A stretch of 64,000 nt of DNA from Cephalotus follicularis (GCA_001972305.1 BDDD01006322.1:115654-179653); one strand, 5' to 3'. Shown: positions 46,038-57,437, numbered from the stretch's first letter. Program-made: numbers and translations. Notes: generated by a model from the sequence alone, not told the origin.

Positions 46038-47279
46038 GACATCGACGTCTTTGGAAAGACATCGACGCCTTTGAGGATTGAAATACGCGTGAATACGTGG
46101 GCATACACGTCGACTTGGGAGAAGGCATCGACAACTTCTTACAAAAAAATGGAAAAGACATCAACGTCTAAGTAAAGACGTCGACGCCTTTGTAGGAACG
46201 TCTGTAGAGCTTTTTCGCTAGAAGAGTAACATGCAAGGGGATTTGTTTGGAGGCTTTACCTAATGCCTTTACAAGTGCATTATGACATGTTGAGCATGTC
46301 GGTGTATTGCCAGGAATACTAAAACATGCCCATCACCTGGAACATGCAAGGAATATACAGCCTAACATGCAACCTGGAAAAAGGAAGAATAGAAAACAAA
46401 AAGAAAATGTAGAAACCTGGAAAGTGGGAGAGATCTCGGGGGTGGCCTGTTATATGTCAGCAGAAGGCTGTTGGGGGGGAAACATCTGCATAAGAATATC
46501 CCTCCCCATTTCTCTCTCTCGTTTTAAAACACCAGAAGAAAGAGAAGAAAGGAAACAGTGAGTGTGAGAGTCACCATTGTTGAGTTTGCTTGGAGCTTGA
46601 GGTTTGAGCTCATGGGTAGCAGTTGCTAAGGGATCTTAGAGCTGCTGGTAGCCAGAGCTTGGGAACTTAAAGAGGTGGACTTTCTAGTTCCTAACTTGGA
46701 ACAATAAGGTAGGGGAAAGTGACAGATTTATATATGCATTTTGAGTTCTAAGTTAATGAATAGCATGGTGAATTGCATGTTAATGATTGAATTGAGATTC
46801 TGGACTTGTTGTAGTGTTACTGTGATACACTGAGTTGATCATGCACGTACTATTACATGAATACGTGAATCTATTGTGTAAAGGATGGATTTGTTAATGG
46901 CTTGGTGTGCTAAAATTGTGGAAATGACGTTCTGGGTTGTGAAGACATCGACGCCTATGTAATGACGTCGATGCCTTCGTGTGAATATGTGAAAGACGTC
47001 GATGTCTTTTTATTGACATCGACGCGTTTTCTGGGAAATCGCTGAAGTTCATTTCTGATGGCCATTTAAACCACTTGGGATCGCCTGTTTGGTTTCGATT
47101 TGATGTTCTGGTTATATTGCTGTTAACCAGTAGCATTCCTTACACGTTTAGAGAGTGATATTCGATTACCTGAGGGATTAATAAGTCGGATTTCACCCTC
47201 CTGAACCAAGGCTTGCGTACTGATACTCCCAGGTATGATAAAGACGTCGACGCCTTAAGGATGACGTCGACGCCTTTTC
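46038..47279. repeat. GTCGAC-type motif clusters (E 5' LTR)
   Basis: Groups lie at 46,038-46,192, 46,944-47,032 and 47,240-47,279. The typical form is AAAGACATCGACGCCTTT or AAAGACGTCGACGCCTTA, the same spelling as in the copia LTR at 2,815-3,440. Confidence 0.85.
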
Positions 47280-47763
47280 CCCTATTCAGTAGGATTTCGC
47301 TTGAATGGGACCTGTTAGACCCGAAACGACTCTAGGAACAAACCTAGATGCATTCTGAGCATATGTTTGCATTGTTACTGTGATTTTTCATTACAGTTTC
47401 TTCTAAAAAGTGTTAACCATTTTGAAATGCTTGCATGATTACTATGATCATTTGGGTACAAAAATGTATATTTATCAACATATGAATTTATATATTTTCG
47501 AAATGTTTGGGGAAGTATTTCTGATGACAGAGAAACGTTTTGAAGGTTTGATTATAAAGCCAAATGTAATTTGTGAAAATGTATAAATTATGAATGTATA
47601 TATTTTTGAAATGATTAGGGAAGTATTTCCAAAGACAAGAGGAATGTATTGTTTTAAGTTTATGACTTATTACAACTTGTGAACAGAAAAGTATATTTTA
47701 AACAAATATATTTGATCAAGTAATTATATGTAATTGCTTGACTCGTACTGTGAAATGCTTGTG

Positions 47764-47823
47764 CTTGTTGATTATTGGCCATCGTGCTAATAACTTGTTG
47801 ATTATTGGCCATCGTGCTAATAA
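47764..47823 (+). repeat. 30-base tandem repeat, 2 copies (E 5' LTR)
   Basis: The unit starts CTTGTTGATTATTGGCCATC and ends GTGCTAATAA; the two copies are identical. The 3' LTR has five, more diverged. Confidence 0.92.
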
Positions 47824-48114
47824 CTGGTTATTGAACGTTGATCATGTTATTTGAATTCTGTAACAAATGATATTTGTTATCTTGTACTGTATTATTTCAC
47901 GCTCCGTTTGGGCGATCAACAGTTATGTTTGGATCATCAGGCATCACGTAGTATGGGATGCGTGATGTGTTTTTATATTCGGATCATTTATGTTGTTGCT
48001 TCCGCTATCGAAGGATTTTAATTGTTGGTAATTTTGTATGAGCTGGATTACCTTATGTTGATTGCTTTACCACTTATATGTTGTCTATATTGTGAATAAC
48101 GGGGTGTGACAATG

Positions 48115-48126
48115 TGGTATCAGAGC
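48115..48126 (+). promoter_or_regulatory. primer binding site of E (tRNA-iMet)
   Basis: TGGTATCAGAGC lies three bases after the 5' LTR end. It is complementary to the 3' end of initiator tRNA-Met. Confidence 0.95.
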
Positions 48127-48276
48127 TTATATTCCTTATATAAGCTATCGCTGGGATACTATCCTCGGCAACTGAATAGTTGGATGAAGGGATTTATCCA
48201 ACCTAATAAGTTCCTTGGCAATTAACGAATTGTTTCCTTGAGATGATTACTAATGACATCTTTTCCATAGGAACAA

Positions 48277-48801
48277 ATGGACCGAAGAAGAACGCGTGGT
48301 AGGGCTAGGGCCGCTGGAGCCAATGTCCCTGAAGGAGTGAATGTTCCTCAGGGTAATAGAGACCCAATGACCCGGATTGCTGACTATTTCCAGCAACAGA
48401 TGGCCTTTAATATGGCCAATGCGGAGGAGATGCGCCAGTACTACGCGCAATCTCGACCGCAACACAGAGCTCCCGATCACTGCCCGGGAGAGGATGGTGG
48501 TCAATTTGGAAGGGACATCGAGAGATTCATGAGACAGAACTCGCCTAGCTTCCGGGGTGAACTTGATGCCACAATTGCTGAAAGATGGCTTCAAGATTTG
48601 GAAAAGATTTTTACAGTGATGGACTGTACCGATGCTCAGAAGCTGAAATTTGCCGTGTACCGTTTATGGGGAGAGGCCACTCACTGGTGGGAGATGGTCA
48701 AAGCAAAGTGGGAGTCAGCTGGACTTGACGCTACATGGGAGAGGTTCCAGACAGAGTTCCTCGACTCCTATGTACCTCGGATGGAGCAAGAACGGAGGTA
48801 G
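48277..48801 (+). pseudogene. element E gag, N-terminal part
   Basis: The ATG at 48,277, about 150 bases after the primer site, opens MDRRRTRGRARAAGANVPEG. The gag core follows with SPSFRGELDATIAERWLQDL, VMDCTDAQKLKFAVYRLWGE, ATHWWEMVKAKWESAG and FQTEFLDSYVP. A TAG at 48,799-48,801 ends this segment, but the same frame continues to 52,821 with six more stops. Gag makes the particle. The start is well supported because the frame upstream has no other ATG near the expected place. Confidence 0.93.
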
Positions 48802-49806
48802 AGTGAGCTTCTGGAGTTACGGCAAGGGGAGATGTCTGTGGCCGAGTACCAGGCCAAGTTTATGGAGCTATCCAGACATTCACCATCTCTGGTAGCTGAT
48901 GATGTGAAAAAGATAAGGAGGTTTTTGAAGGGTTTGTGACCGGACCTTCGGTCGATGATTAGGGCTATGGAGCTGGGTACTTTTTCAGAGGTCGCACAGA
49001 AGGCGAGGCTGCTAGAGAGCATATCTGGTGAGGACCGAGCAGAGAGGGTTCGGGTGCAACAAATTAAACAGAACCTGACAAGACCAGCTTCTTTGAAATG
49101 GCAAAGCAGTGGTTCTCCGAGTAAGTCATCGAAGAACAGATTTGGGCAGACTGCCACACTGAGGACTCCTAGTCAGGGGAGTAATGCGGGGACCGGAGCT
49201 TGTTATCACTATGGTCGGAAGGGCCACTTGCAGAAGGATTGTTGGAAGATGAATGGGCTACGTTTGAGGTGTGGAGCATCTGGCCATTCAGTGAAGGACT
49301 GCCCGAAGGGTCCAGCTACAACACCTACTGGGCCGGGGAGCAGCAGTGGTGCGGCTGCGGGACCATCACAGAGGAGAGATACCGGCAAGGGCATCGCAAA
49401 AGGTAGAGTTTTTGTACTTACTCAGACTGAGGTTCCAGAGTCGACTTCTGTTGTTGGAGGTACTCTGTATATATATGGTTTTGCTGCTAGAGTAGTGATG
49501 GATCCTGGAGCATCACATTCGTTCATTTCATCACATTTTGCGTCACGTTTTGATATGACACCTGACTACATGCCATATACCTTGGATGTGAGCACACCCG
49601 TCGGAGTTTCCATGTATACAGACACTGTATATAGGGGTTGCGAGATGTCTATGTCAGGCATTCCCTTGTGCACGGACTTGATAGTTTTAGCTATCCACGA
49701 TTTTGATATCATTTTGGGGATGGATTGGCTGTCAGCACATCATGCTCACATGGACTGCTACAGCAAGACGGTTGATTTTCGTCTGCCCGATGGAACAACC
49801 TTATAG
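48802..49806 (+). pseudogene. element E gag C-terminal part, zinc knuckles and protease
   Basis: In the same frame, gag continues (SELLELRQGEMSVAEYQAKF, ELSRHSP) to a TGA at 48,937 inside the GL.PDLR motif, where related proteins have Arg (CGA to TGA). Then come two CCHC-like knuckles, CYHYGRKGHLQKDC and RCGASGHSVKDC. Each lacks one expected Cys (Tyr in the first, Leu at the first position of the second). The protease carries VVMDPGASHSFISSHF and HDFDIILGMDWLSAHHAHMD. It ends at TAG 49,804-49,806. DPGA in place of DTGA or DSGA occurs in some related elements, so it may not be a defect. Confidence 0.9.
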
Positions 49807-50706
49807 TTCAAGGGAGACAAGGGGTTTTCTACACCGATCATGTCCTTCATCCGTGCGTCGAGGTATCTCGAGAAAGGATGTGAAGGGTACCTTGCTTATG
49901 TGATTGATCGGAGGAAAGAAAAAGGGTTGAGCTTGGAGGAGATCCCTGTAGTGTGTGAATTTCCAGATGTATTTTCGGATGACTTGGGATCTTTACCACC
50001 GAGAAGAAATATGGAGTTTGTCATCGATCTTATAACTGGTACAACTCTTATTTCGAAAGCGCCATACAGGATGGCCCCTGGAGAATTAAGAGAGCTAAAA
50101 CTACAGTTACAGGACCTGATCAATAAGGGTTTCATTCGACCCAGTGTTTCACCGTGGGGTGCACCTGTACTGTTCGTCAAGAAAAAGGATGGGTCGATGA
50201 GGCTCTGCATCGACTACAGAATGTTGAACAAGGCAACTATTAAGAACAAGTATCCTTTACCTCACATTGAAGATTTGTTCGATCAGTTGCAAGGAGCGAG
50301 AGTGTTCTCGAAGCTTGATCTGAGAACAGGATATCACCAGTTGAGGGTGAGGGAAGGAGATATTGAGAAAACTGCCTTCCGAACAAGATATGGTCACTAT
50401 GAATTCCTGGTGATGCCTTTTGGTGTTACCAATGCACCGGCTGCGTTCATGTCATTGATGAACATTGTGTTCCGACCGTACTTGGACCAGTTCGTCGTTG
50501 TGTTTATTGACTACGTACTTGTATACTCGAAAAGTGAGGAAGAGCATGCTTCCCACCTGAGGTTGGCTCTACAGATTCTCCGAGAGCACCAGCTATATGC
50601 CAAATTCAGTAAGTGTGAATTTTGGTTTTACCATGTGACCTTTCTTGGTCACATAGTATCTGGAGAGGGTTTGGCGGTGGATCCGTCAAAGACAAAAGTG
50701 GTATGA
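49807..50706 (+). pseudogene. element E reverse transcriptase
   Basis: RT motifs appear in order: [88 protein letters not shown] with the first catalytic Asp, [12 protein letters not shown] and [18 protein letters not shown]. The active-site block reads [17 protein letters not shown]: the second Asp of the conserved FIDD is Tyr, which should abolish polymerase activity. Then follow [11 protein letters not shown] and VDPSKTKVV. The stop is TGA at 50,704-50,706 where the frame continues with DWPQP. Confidence 0.95.
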
Positions 50707-51237
50707 GATTGGCCACAGCCAAGGAATGTGACGGAGGTGCGCAGTTTTCTTGGCTTGGCGGGATATTACAGAAGGTTTATTCAGAATTTCTCAAGAATAG
50801 CTGAGCCTTTGACAAGACTGACCTAGAAGAAGACCTTGTTTGTGTGGGATGATGATTGCGAAGCTAGTTTCCGTGAAATAAAGGATCGGTTAGTTTCCGC
50901 TCCTAGCTTGACATTACCTGAGGGTAATGAAGGTTTCACGATGTACAATGATGCATCAGGTAAGGGTTTGGGCTGCGTGCTGATGCAACGAGGAAAGGTG
51001 ATCGCTTATGCCTCGAGGAAGCTGAAATCGTATGAAGAAAACTACCCGACTCATGACCTTGAACTTGCAGCTATTATCTTTGCCCTTCAGAAGTGGAGAC
51101 ACTATCTTTACGGGGCGCAGTTTGAGATATTCCCCGATCATAAGAGTTTGAGGTACCTTTTCTGCCAGGACACGCTGAACATGAGACAGCGTAGGTGGGT
51201 AGAATTCTTTAATGATTATGACTGCAGTATCCAGTAG
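50707..51237 (+). pseudogene. element E RT connection and RNase H
   Basis: The frame continues with [17 protein letters not shown], a TAG at 50,824-50,826, then [18 protein letters not shown]. RNase H reads [58 protein letters not shown] and [14 protein letters not shown]. The first motif has YNDAS where A and B read YSDAS; Asp is kept. Glu in DLELA and Asp in PDHKS are present. A TAG at 51,235-51,237 precedes [16 protein letters not shown]. Confidence 0.92.
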
Positions 51238-52821
51238 CACCCAGGGAAAGCGAATGTAGTTGCTGATGCCTTGAGCCGCAAGGCTATGCTTGCTAGTACG
51301 ATGGTGTCACAATGGAAGATGCTGGAACACTTCCAAGAATGGTATCCGTTTAATCAGTCACCGGGAATCATTCTAGCAGACATGCGGGCAGAACCAATGT
51401 TACTGCATCGCATCAAAGAGGCACAACCACATGATCCTGAGTTACAGAGGATTCGAGAGAATCTGGATTAAGAGTCTGATTTTAGAGTACACGAAGACAG
51501 TATCATGAGATATCGGGGACGGGTATGTCTTCCGAATGAACCTAGGGTGAAGGATGAGCTACTCCGCGGGGCTCATAAATCTATGTACAACATTCATCCT
51601 GGTAGCACAAAAATGTATCAGGACATGAAGAAGTGTTATTGGTGGCCGGGCATGAAGCGGGAGATCGCCGAGTATGTGGCGAAGTGTTGGACTTGCCAGA
51701 TCGTTAAGGCCGAGCACCAGAGACCGGCAGGTTTGCTACAACCTTTGCCAATTCCTGAGTGGAAGTGGGAACATGTTACAATGGATTTTGTTTCAGGTTT
51801 TCCTCTGACTCGGAACCATCATAATGCCGTGTGGGTTATCGTGGATAGACTCACCAAATCAGCGCACTTTCTGCCGACACACGTTACTGATTCTACGAGC
51901 AAGTTGGCTCGGTTGTATGTGAAGGAGATAGTGAGGCTAGACGGGGTTCCAGTCAGCATCGTACGTGATAGAGATGCTATCTTCACTTCCAACTTCTGGA
52001 AGAAGTTTCAGTCAGCCGTCAGGACGAAGCTGAACTTGAGTACTGCCTTCCACCCTCAGACCGATGGGCAGTCTGAGCGTACCATCCAGACCGTGGAGGA
52101 TATGCTACGGGCTTGCGTTATTGATTTTACTGGTACCTGGGAGGATCATATTCCTCTGATAGAGTTTTCTTACAATAATAGTTATCACTCTAGTATCGGC
52201 ATGGCACCGTTCGAGGCACTGTATGGGAGGAAGTGCAGATCTCCTGTGTGTTGGGATGAGGTCGGGGAGCGACCTTTACTCGGGACAGAACTGGTAGAGG
52301 AAACTTCGGAGAAGATCAGGACGATCAAGAAGAAGCTGCTTGCTGCTCAGAGTCGGCAGAAGAGCTATACTGACAGTGTGAAGAGAAGACCTCTGGTCTT
52401 TAACGTGGGTGATCACGTGTTCCTGAAAGTATCACCGTGGAAGGGCGTGCAACGGTTTGGAAGAAAGGGCAAATTAGCTCATCGCTACCTTGGTCCTTTC
52501 GAGATTCTAGAGAGGATTGGGGAGGTAGCCTATCAGCTTGCTTTGCCTCCTGCACTGTCAAACGTGCATGACGTCTTCCACATATCTATGCTGAGGAGGT
52601 ATATCCCGGACCCGACACATGTCCTGGATTATGATACTGTTCCTGTACAGGATGATCTTTCTTATGAGGAGTTACCCGTGCGGATTCTCGATCGGAAGAT
52701 GCAGACTTTGAGGAACCGAACCATTTCCATGGTCAAGGTTCAATGGCAGTTTCACAAACCTGATGAGGCAACTTGGGAGCGTGAGGAGGACATCCGAGAA
52801 CGCTACCAACACTTGTTCTAG
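51238..52821 (+). pseudogene. element E integrase and chromodomain-like tail
   Basis: [15 protein letters not shown] and a linker are followed by TAA at 51,469-51,471, then an open 438-codon run (51,505-52,821). It has the H-H-C-C module ([33 protein letters not shown]) and the D-D-E core (MDFVSGFPLTR, VRDRDAIFTSNFW, HPQTDGQSERTI), all three acids present. The GPF part (HRYLGPFEILERIGEVAYQ) and the tail PVRILDRKMQTLRNRTIS, MVKVQWQFHKPDEATWEREE, RERYQHLF follow. The family usually has SDRD; here it is RDRD. The stop at 52,819 is the natural end, 45 bases before the 3' LTR. Confidence 0.95.
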
Positions 52822-52852
52822 TATTGTGTTAATTTCGAGGATGAAATTTCTT

Positions 52853-52866
52853 GAAGGCGGGGCGGA
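52853..52866 (+). promoter_or_regulatory. polypurine tract of E
   Basis: GAAGGCGGGGCGGA lies directly before the 3' LTR, preceded by GAGGATGAAATTTCTT as in the other chromovirus-like elements. Confidence 0.85.
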
Positions 52867-53037
52867 TGTAACGCCCGGTATTTTCCTGAATGTAATATTT
52901 CAATTTATGATGTAATCATTAAACCTGATTTTATGAGTATGTTGAGTTTTTGAACTCAAAGGATGCTCACAAACCCTACTTATGACTTTGGAAATGGAAT
53001 GTGTATGTCAAAACTTGAAACGGCACTGCTTTGGGAT

Positions 53038-54282
53038 AAAGACATCGACGTCTTTGGAAAGACGTCGACGCCTTTGAGGATTGAAATACGCGTGAATCCG
53101 TGGGCATACACGTCGACTTGGGAGAAGGCATCGACACCTTCTTACAAAAAAATGGAAAAGACATCTACGTCTAAGTAAAGACGTCGACGCCTTTGTAGGA
53201 ACGTCTGTCGAGCTTTTTCGCTAGGCGAGTAACATGCAAGGGGATTTGTTTGGAGGCTTTACCTAATGCCTTTACAAGTGCATTATGACGTGTTGAGCAT
53301 GTCGGTGTATTGCCAGGAATACTAAAACATGCCCATCACCTGGAACATGCAAGGAATATACAGCCTAACATGCAACCTGCAAAAAGGAAGAATAGAAAAC
53401 AAAAAGAAAATGCAGAAACCTGGAAAGTGGGAGAGATCTCGGGGGTGGCCTGTTATATGTCAGCAGAAAGCTGTTGGGGGGAACCATCTGCATAAGAATA
53501 TCCCTCCCCACTTCTCTCTCTCGTTTTAAAACACCAAAAGAAAGAGAAGAAAGGAAACAGTGAGTGTGAGAGTCACCATTGTTGAGTTTGCTTGGAGCAT
53601 GAGGTTTGAGCTCGTGGGTAGCAGTTGCTAAGGGATCTTGGAGCTGCTGGTAGCCAGAGCTTGGGAACTTAAAGAGGTGGACTTTCTAGTTCCTAACTTG
53701 GAACAATAAGGTAGGGGAAAGTGACGGATTTATATATGCATTTTGAGTTCTAAGTTGATGAATAGCATGGTGAATTGCATGTTAATGATTGAATTGAGAT
53801 TCTGGACTTGTTGTAGTGTTACTGTGATACACTGAGTTGATCATGCACGTACTATTACATGAATACGTGAATCTGTTGTGGAAAGGATGGATTTGTTAAT
53901 GGCTTGGTGTGTTAAAATTGTGGAAATGACGTTCTAGGTTGTGAAGACATCGACGCATATGTAAAGACGTCGATGCCTTCGTGTGAATATGTGAAAGACG
54001 TCGATGTCTTTTTATTGACATCGACGCGTTTTCGGGGAAATCGCTGAAGTTCATTTCCGATGGCCATTTAAGCCACTTGGGATCGCCTGTTTGGTTTTGA
54101 TTTGATGTTCTGGTTATATTGCTGTTAACCAGTAGCATTCCTTACACGTTTAGAGAGTGATATTCGATTACCTGAGGGATTAATAAATCGGATTTCACCC
54201 TCCCGAACCAAGGCTTGCGTACTGATACTCCCAGGTATGATAAAGACGTCGACGCCTTAAGGATGACGTCGACGCCTTTTCC
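53038..54282. repeat. GTCGAC-type motif clusters (E 3' LTR)
   Basis: The same three groups as in the 5' LTR occur at 53,038-53,195, 53,945-54,034 and 54,243-54,282, with a few single-base differences at CG or CA/TG positions (for example AAGACATCGACG in one LTR and AAGACGTCGACG in the other). Confidence 0.85.
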
Positions 54283-54765
54283 CCTGTTCAGTAGGATTTC
54301 GCTTGAATGGGACCTGTTAGACCCGAAACGACTCTAGGACCGAACCTAGATGCATTCTGAGCATATGTTTGCATTGTTACTGTGATTTTTCATTACAGTT
54401 GCTTCTAAAAAGTGTTAACCATTTTGAAAAGCTTGCATGATTACTATGATCATTTGGGTACGAAAATGTATATTTGTCAACATATGAATTTATATATTTT
54501 CGAAATGTTTGGGGAAGTATTTCTGATGACAGAGAAACGTTTTAAAGGTTTGATTATAAAGCCAAATGTAATTTGCGAAAATGTATAAATTATGAATGTA
54601 TATATTTTCGAAATGATTGGGGAAGTATTTCCAAAGACAAGAGGAATGTATTGTTTTAAGTTTATGACTTATTACAACTTGTGAACGGAAAAGTATATTT
54701 TAAACAAATATATTTGATCAAGTAATTATATGTAATTGCTTGACTTGTACTGTGAAATGCTTATG

Positions 54766-54918
54766 CTTGTTGATTATTGGCCATCTTGCTAATAACTTGT
54801 TGATTATTGGCCATCGTGCTAATAACTTGTTGATTATTAGCCACCGTGCTAATAACTTGCTGATTACTTAGCCACTGTGCTAGTAACTTGCTGTTGGTTT
54901 AGCCGCCGTGCTAAACAA
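54766..54918 (+). repeat. 30-base tandem repeat, 5 copies (E 3' LTR)
   Basis: Copies start at 54,766, 54,796, 54,826, 54,856 and 54,887. The last two drift to CTTGCTGATTACTTAGCCAC and CTTGCTGTTGGTTTAGCCGC. Confidence 0.88.
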
Positions 54919-55600
54919 CTTATTGAGGACTTGCTCCAAAACCGTTGGGATGGAGTAAGAGTGCATGACGTTGGGGCCAGGAGGTGGCGACGGTCATGAC
55001 GACTTGTTTGTCTAGTTCCTTTTGGGAACATATTTACTGCTTGTGTTGATATAACTTTTGAGTTATACTTGTATTGTGAGCATGCATATATTTTTATATG
55101 TACATACAGAGGTATTTTACTGTAAAAATTACATGTCATGGCTCATCATTATGCATTTATTATCATATGACTCGAACTGTATTTATGGGTTTATTCACTT
55201 AGCCGAGTGAGGACAGAGGCTAACCCCTACTGTAACAGATTGATGGAGTAGTCTTGACATGGAGCATGCACGGAGATCCAAAGAGAAGGCTTGTTATCTT
55301 CTGTTTATGTATTTGGTTATTGAACGTTGATCATGTTATTTGAATTCTGTAACAAATGATATTTGTTATCTTGTACTGTATTATTTCAAGCTCCATTTGG
55401 GCGATCAACAGTTATGTTTGGATCATCAGGCATCAAGTAGAATGGGATGCGAGATGTGTTTTTATATTCAGCTCATTTATGTTGTTGCTTCCGCTATCGA
55501 AAGATTTTAATTGTTGGTAATTTTGTATGAGCTGGATTACCTTATGTTGATTGCTTTACCACTTATATGTTGTCTATATTGTGAAAGACGGGGTGTGACA

Positions 55601-56239
55601 GCCCTAGTGGATGGGTTCTATCCACTTTAAGGCATAGTCAACAGCCAGAAGGATATATAAATTCCCGAACGAGTTGCGAAGCAGACCCATGAAATTGATA
55701 CCCCAAACATCAAAAATCTGAATTGTCAAAATCGGAGTTAACTGCATCATATTCCTTTTAGTCACATGGCCTAAAGATTGACATGACGCACAAGCCCGGT
55801 AGTACTGAAAAGCATCTTTAAAAATGGTCGGCTAATAAAAACCACATTGTAAAACTTTGGCCGCTATATTTGTTGGGCCAAAATATCCACCACATGCATG
55901 ATCATGCCAAAACGAAAGAGTAGAACGACACTAATGATCCAGAAGACATCGTCACATAATTTGGTCGGGACATGCTTTAAAAAGATAAGGGTTATCCCAG
56001 TAAAAGTGTTTGACTTACGCAAGAAACCGATGATTATCTTGAGGAGACCACTTCGACGGTATGATCCCAGTAACAAGATAACTAACTATGTCCGCATACC
56101 ATGGTTCGCTCACGAGACGCAAAATCTGCTCATCAGGGAAATTCTCATTAATAGGACTCTTAATCTCTGGCGTATTGGGGAGACGGGATAAATGATCAGC
56201 CACTAAATTCTCATTCCCGTTCTTATCTCTAATTTCCAC
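55601..56239 (-). pseudogene. element I RNase H end and integrase N-terminal part
   Basis: The segment starts with EIRDKNGNENLVADHLSRL (the ADHLSR motif closes RNase H in this lineage), the spacer LRLVSEPWYADIVSYLVTG, and the integrase zinc module, recognisable in other frames near 55,720-55,900 (ACASCQSLGHVTKRN). It ends with the core start DVWGINFMG, SFGNLYILLAVDYALKWIEP and a stop at E's insertion site. The sequence after WIEPIH, on the other side of E, is not integrase. Only the first catalytic Asp region is present. Confidence 0.82.
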
Positions 56240-56737
56240 GTCAAACTCTTAAAGTAGAAAAACCCAATGGATGAGACGCACTTTTGAATCCTTTTTACTC
56301 ACTAGGTATCGAATCGCAGCATGATCAGTATAAACAATGACGTGGGATCCTAGTCAGTATGACCATAATTTTTCAAGTGCAAAGACCACAGCTAAAAGCT
56401 CCTTCTCAGTGGTCATGTAATTTAATTGCGCATCGGAAAGGGTCCTGGTTGCATAGTAAATGACGTGAGGCAATTTATTCGACCATTGCCAGTGAACAAC
56501 TCCTATCGCAAAATCAGATGCATCACACATAATCTCAAAAGGCTCAGTCCAGATAGGTGCCTGAATGGTAGGAGCTGAGGTGAGCTCCTTCTTTAAAAGA
56601 TTAAAAGCTTCAAGGCACTGGTTATAGAAAACAACTTCTTGACCTTTCACTAGGAGAGATGTCAAGGGTCGCGCCACCTTGCTAAAATCCTAGATGAACC
56701 TTCGATAAAAACTAGCATGTCCGAGGAATGCTCGGAT
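56240..56737 (-). pseudogene. element I RNase H
   Basis: There are 107 open codons at 56,354-56,677: ARPLTSLLVKGQEVVF, KKELTSAPTIQAPIWTEPFE, IMCDASDFAIGVVHWQ, YYATRTLSDAQLNYMTTEKE and LLAVVFALEKLWSY. Asp in CDAS and Glu in EKELLA are present. A stop follows; the next block ([24 protein letters not shown]) is readable with errors to 56,240. VVHWQ where gypsy RNase H usually has AVLGQ suggests decay. Confidence 0.85.
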
Positions 56738-57437
56738 GTCTTTCACATTTGTAGGTGGAGGCAAATGTTTGATGACTTATATTTTTGCCTTATCGACTTG
56801 AATCCCTCTCTGGACACTACATGTTTGAGAACAATCCCTTTGCTTACCATGAAATTATAGTTCTCCAAATTAAGCACCAAATTTTTCTCCCAAATTTTTT
56901 CAAGTACTAATTTAAGATGATGAAGGCATTCAAAGAATGTGGAACCATGAACAGAGAAGTCATCCATAACACTTCAAGAAACTCTTCTACCATATTAGAG
57001 AAAATACTTATCATGCATCTTTGGAAAGTTGTGGGGGCATTGCAAAGGCCAAATGGCATGCATCGATAAGCAAATGTTCCAAAAGGGCATGTGAACATAG
57101 TTTTCTCTTGATCTTGCAGAGTGATGAGAAATTGGTTCTATCCGAAGTACTCATCGAGAAAACAATAATATTCCTGCCCAACCAGCCTATCCAACATTTG
57201 ATTGATAAATGGAAGGGGAAAATGATCCTTCCATGTGGTTGTATTGAATTTACGGTAATCAATGCACACCCTCCATCCGATTTGAATCTTAGTTTGAATT
57301 AAGTCATTGGTGGAGGATTGCACAACCATCACTCTGGATTTCTTCAGAACTACGTGGACTGGACTCACCCATTGACTATCTAAAATGGGATAAATGATCC
57401 CATTGTCCAACCACTTCAAGATTTCTTTTTGTATGGC
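56738..57437 (-). pseudogene. element I reverse transcriptase
   Basis: The RT is read in two frames. 57,419-57,138 has LDNGIIYPILDSQWVSPVHV, RVCIDYRKFNTTTWKDHFPL, INQMLDRLVG and YYCFLDEYFG (first catalytic Asp in FLDEY, usually FLDGY). 57,098-56,907 has FTCPFGTFAYRCMPFGLCNA and PTTFQRCM. After a frame change near 56,960, MDDFSVHGSTFFECLHHL carries the active-site pair. The end of RT (56,743 to 56,850) is decayed. YMDDF-type active sites with FSV following are typical of Athila and related lineages. Confidence 0.88.

Larger units (their letters stand above)
45864..48111 (+). repeat. element E 5' LTR
   Basis: The 2,248-base LTR starts TGTAACGCCCGGTATTTTCC and ends GGGGTGTGACA. Relative to the 3' LTR it lacks the equivalent of about 54,826-55,312. 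It holds two copies of a 30-base repeat (47,764-47,823). Confidence 0.96.
45864..55600 (+). mobile_element. Ty3/gypsy chromovirus-like element E, complete
   Basis: This 9,737-base element has both LTRs, a tRNA-Met primer site, one gag-pol frame, a polypurine tract and a perfect target duplication GCCCT (45,859-45,863 and 55,601-55,605). It inserted into element I in the opposite orientation. The LTRs are nearly identical apart from a ~490-base deletion in the 5' LTR, so it is the youngest complete element here. Coding is disabled by seven in-frame stops, with no frameshift seen. Confidence 0.97.
52867..55600 (+). repeat. element E 3' LTR
   Basis: The 2,734-base LTR has the same ends as the 5' LTR. 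It keeps the ~490 bases missing there, including repeat copies three to five and 54,920-55,312. Confidence 0.96.

Noticed and set aside
48115..48126. tRNA gene, from TGGTATCAGAGC
   Set aside because: It is a primer binding site directly after an LTR; no cloverleaf or internal promoter boxes surround it.
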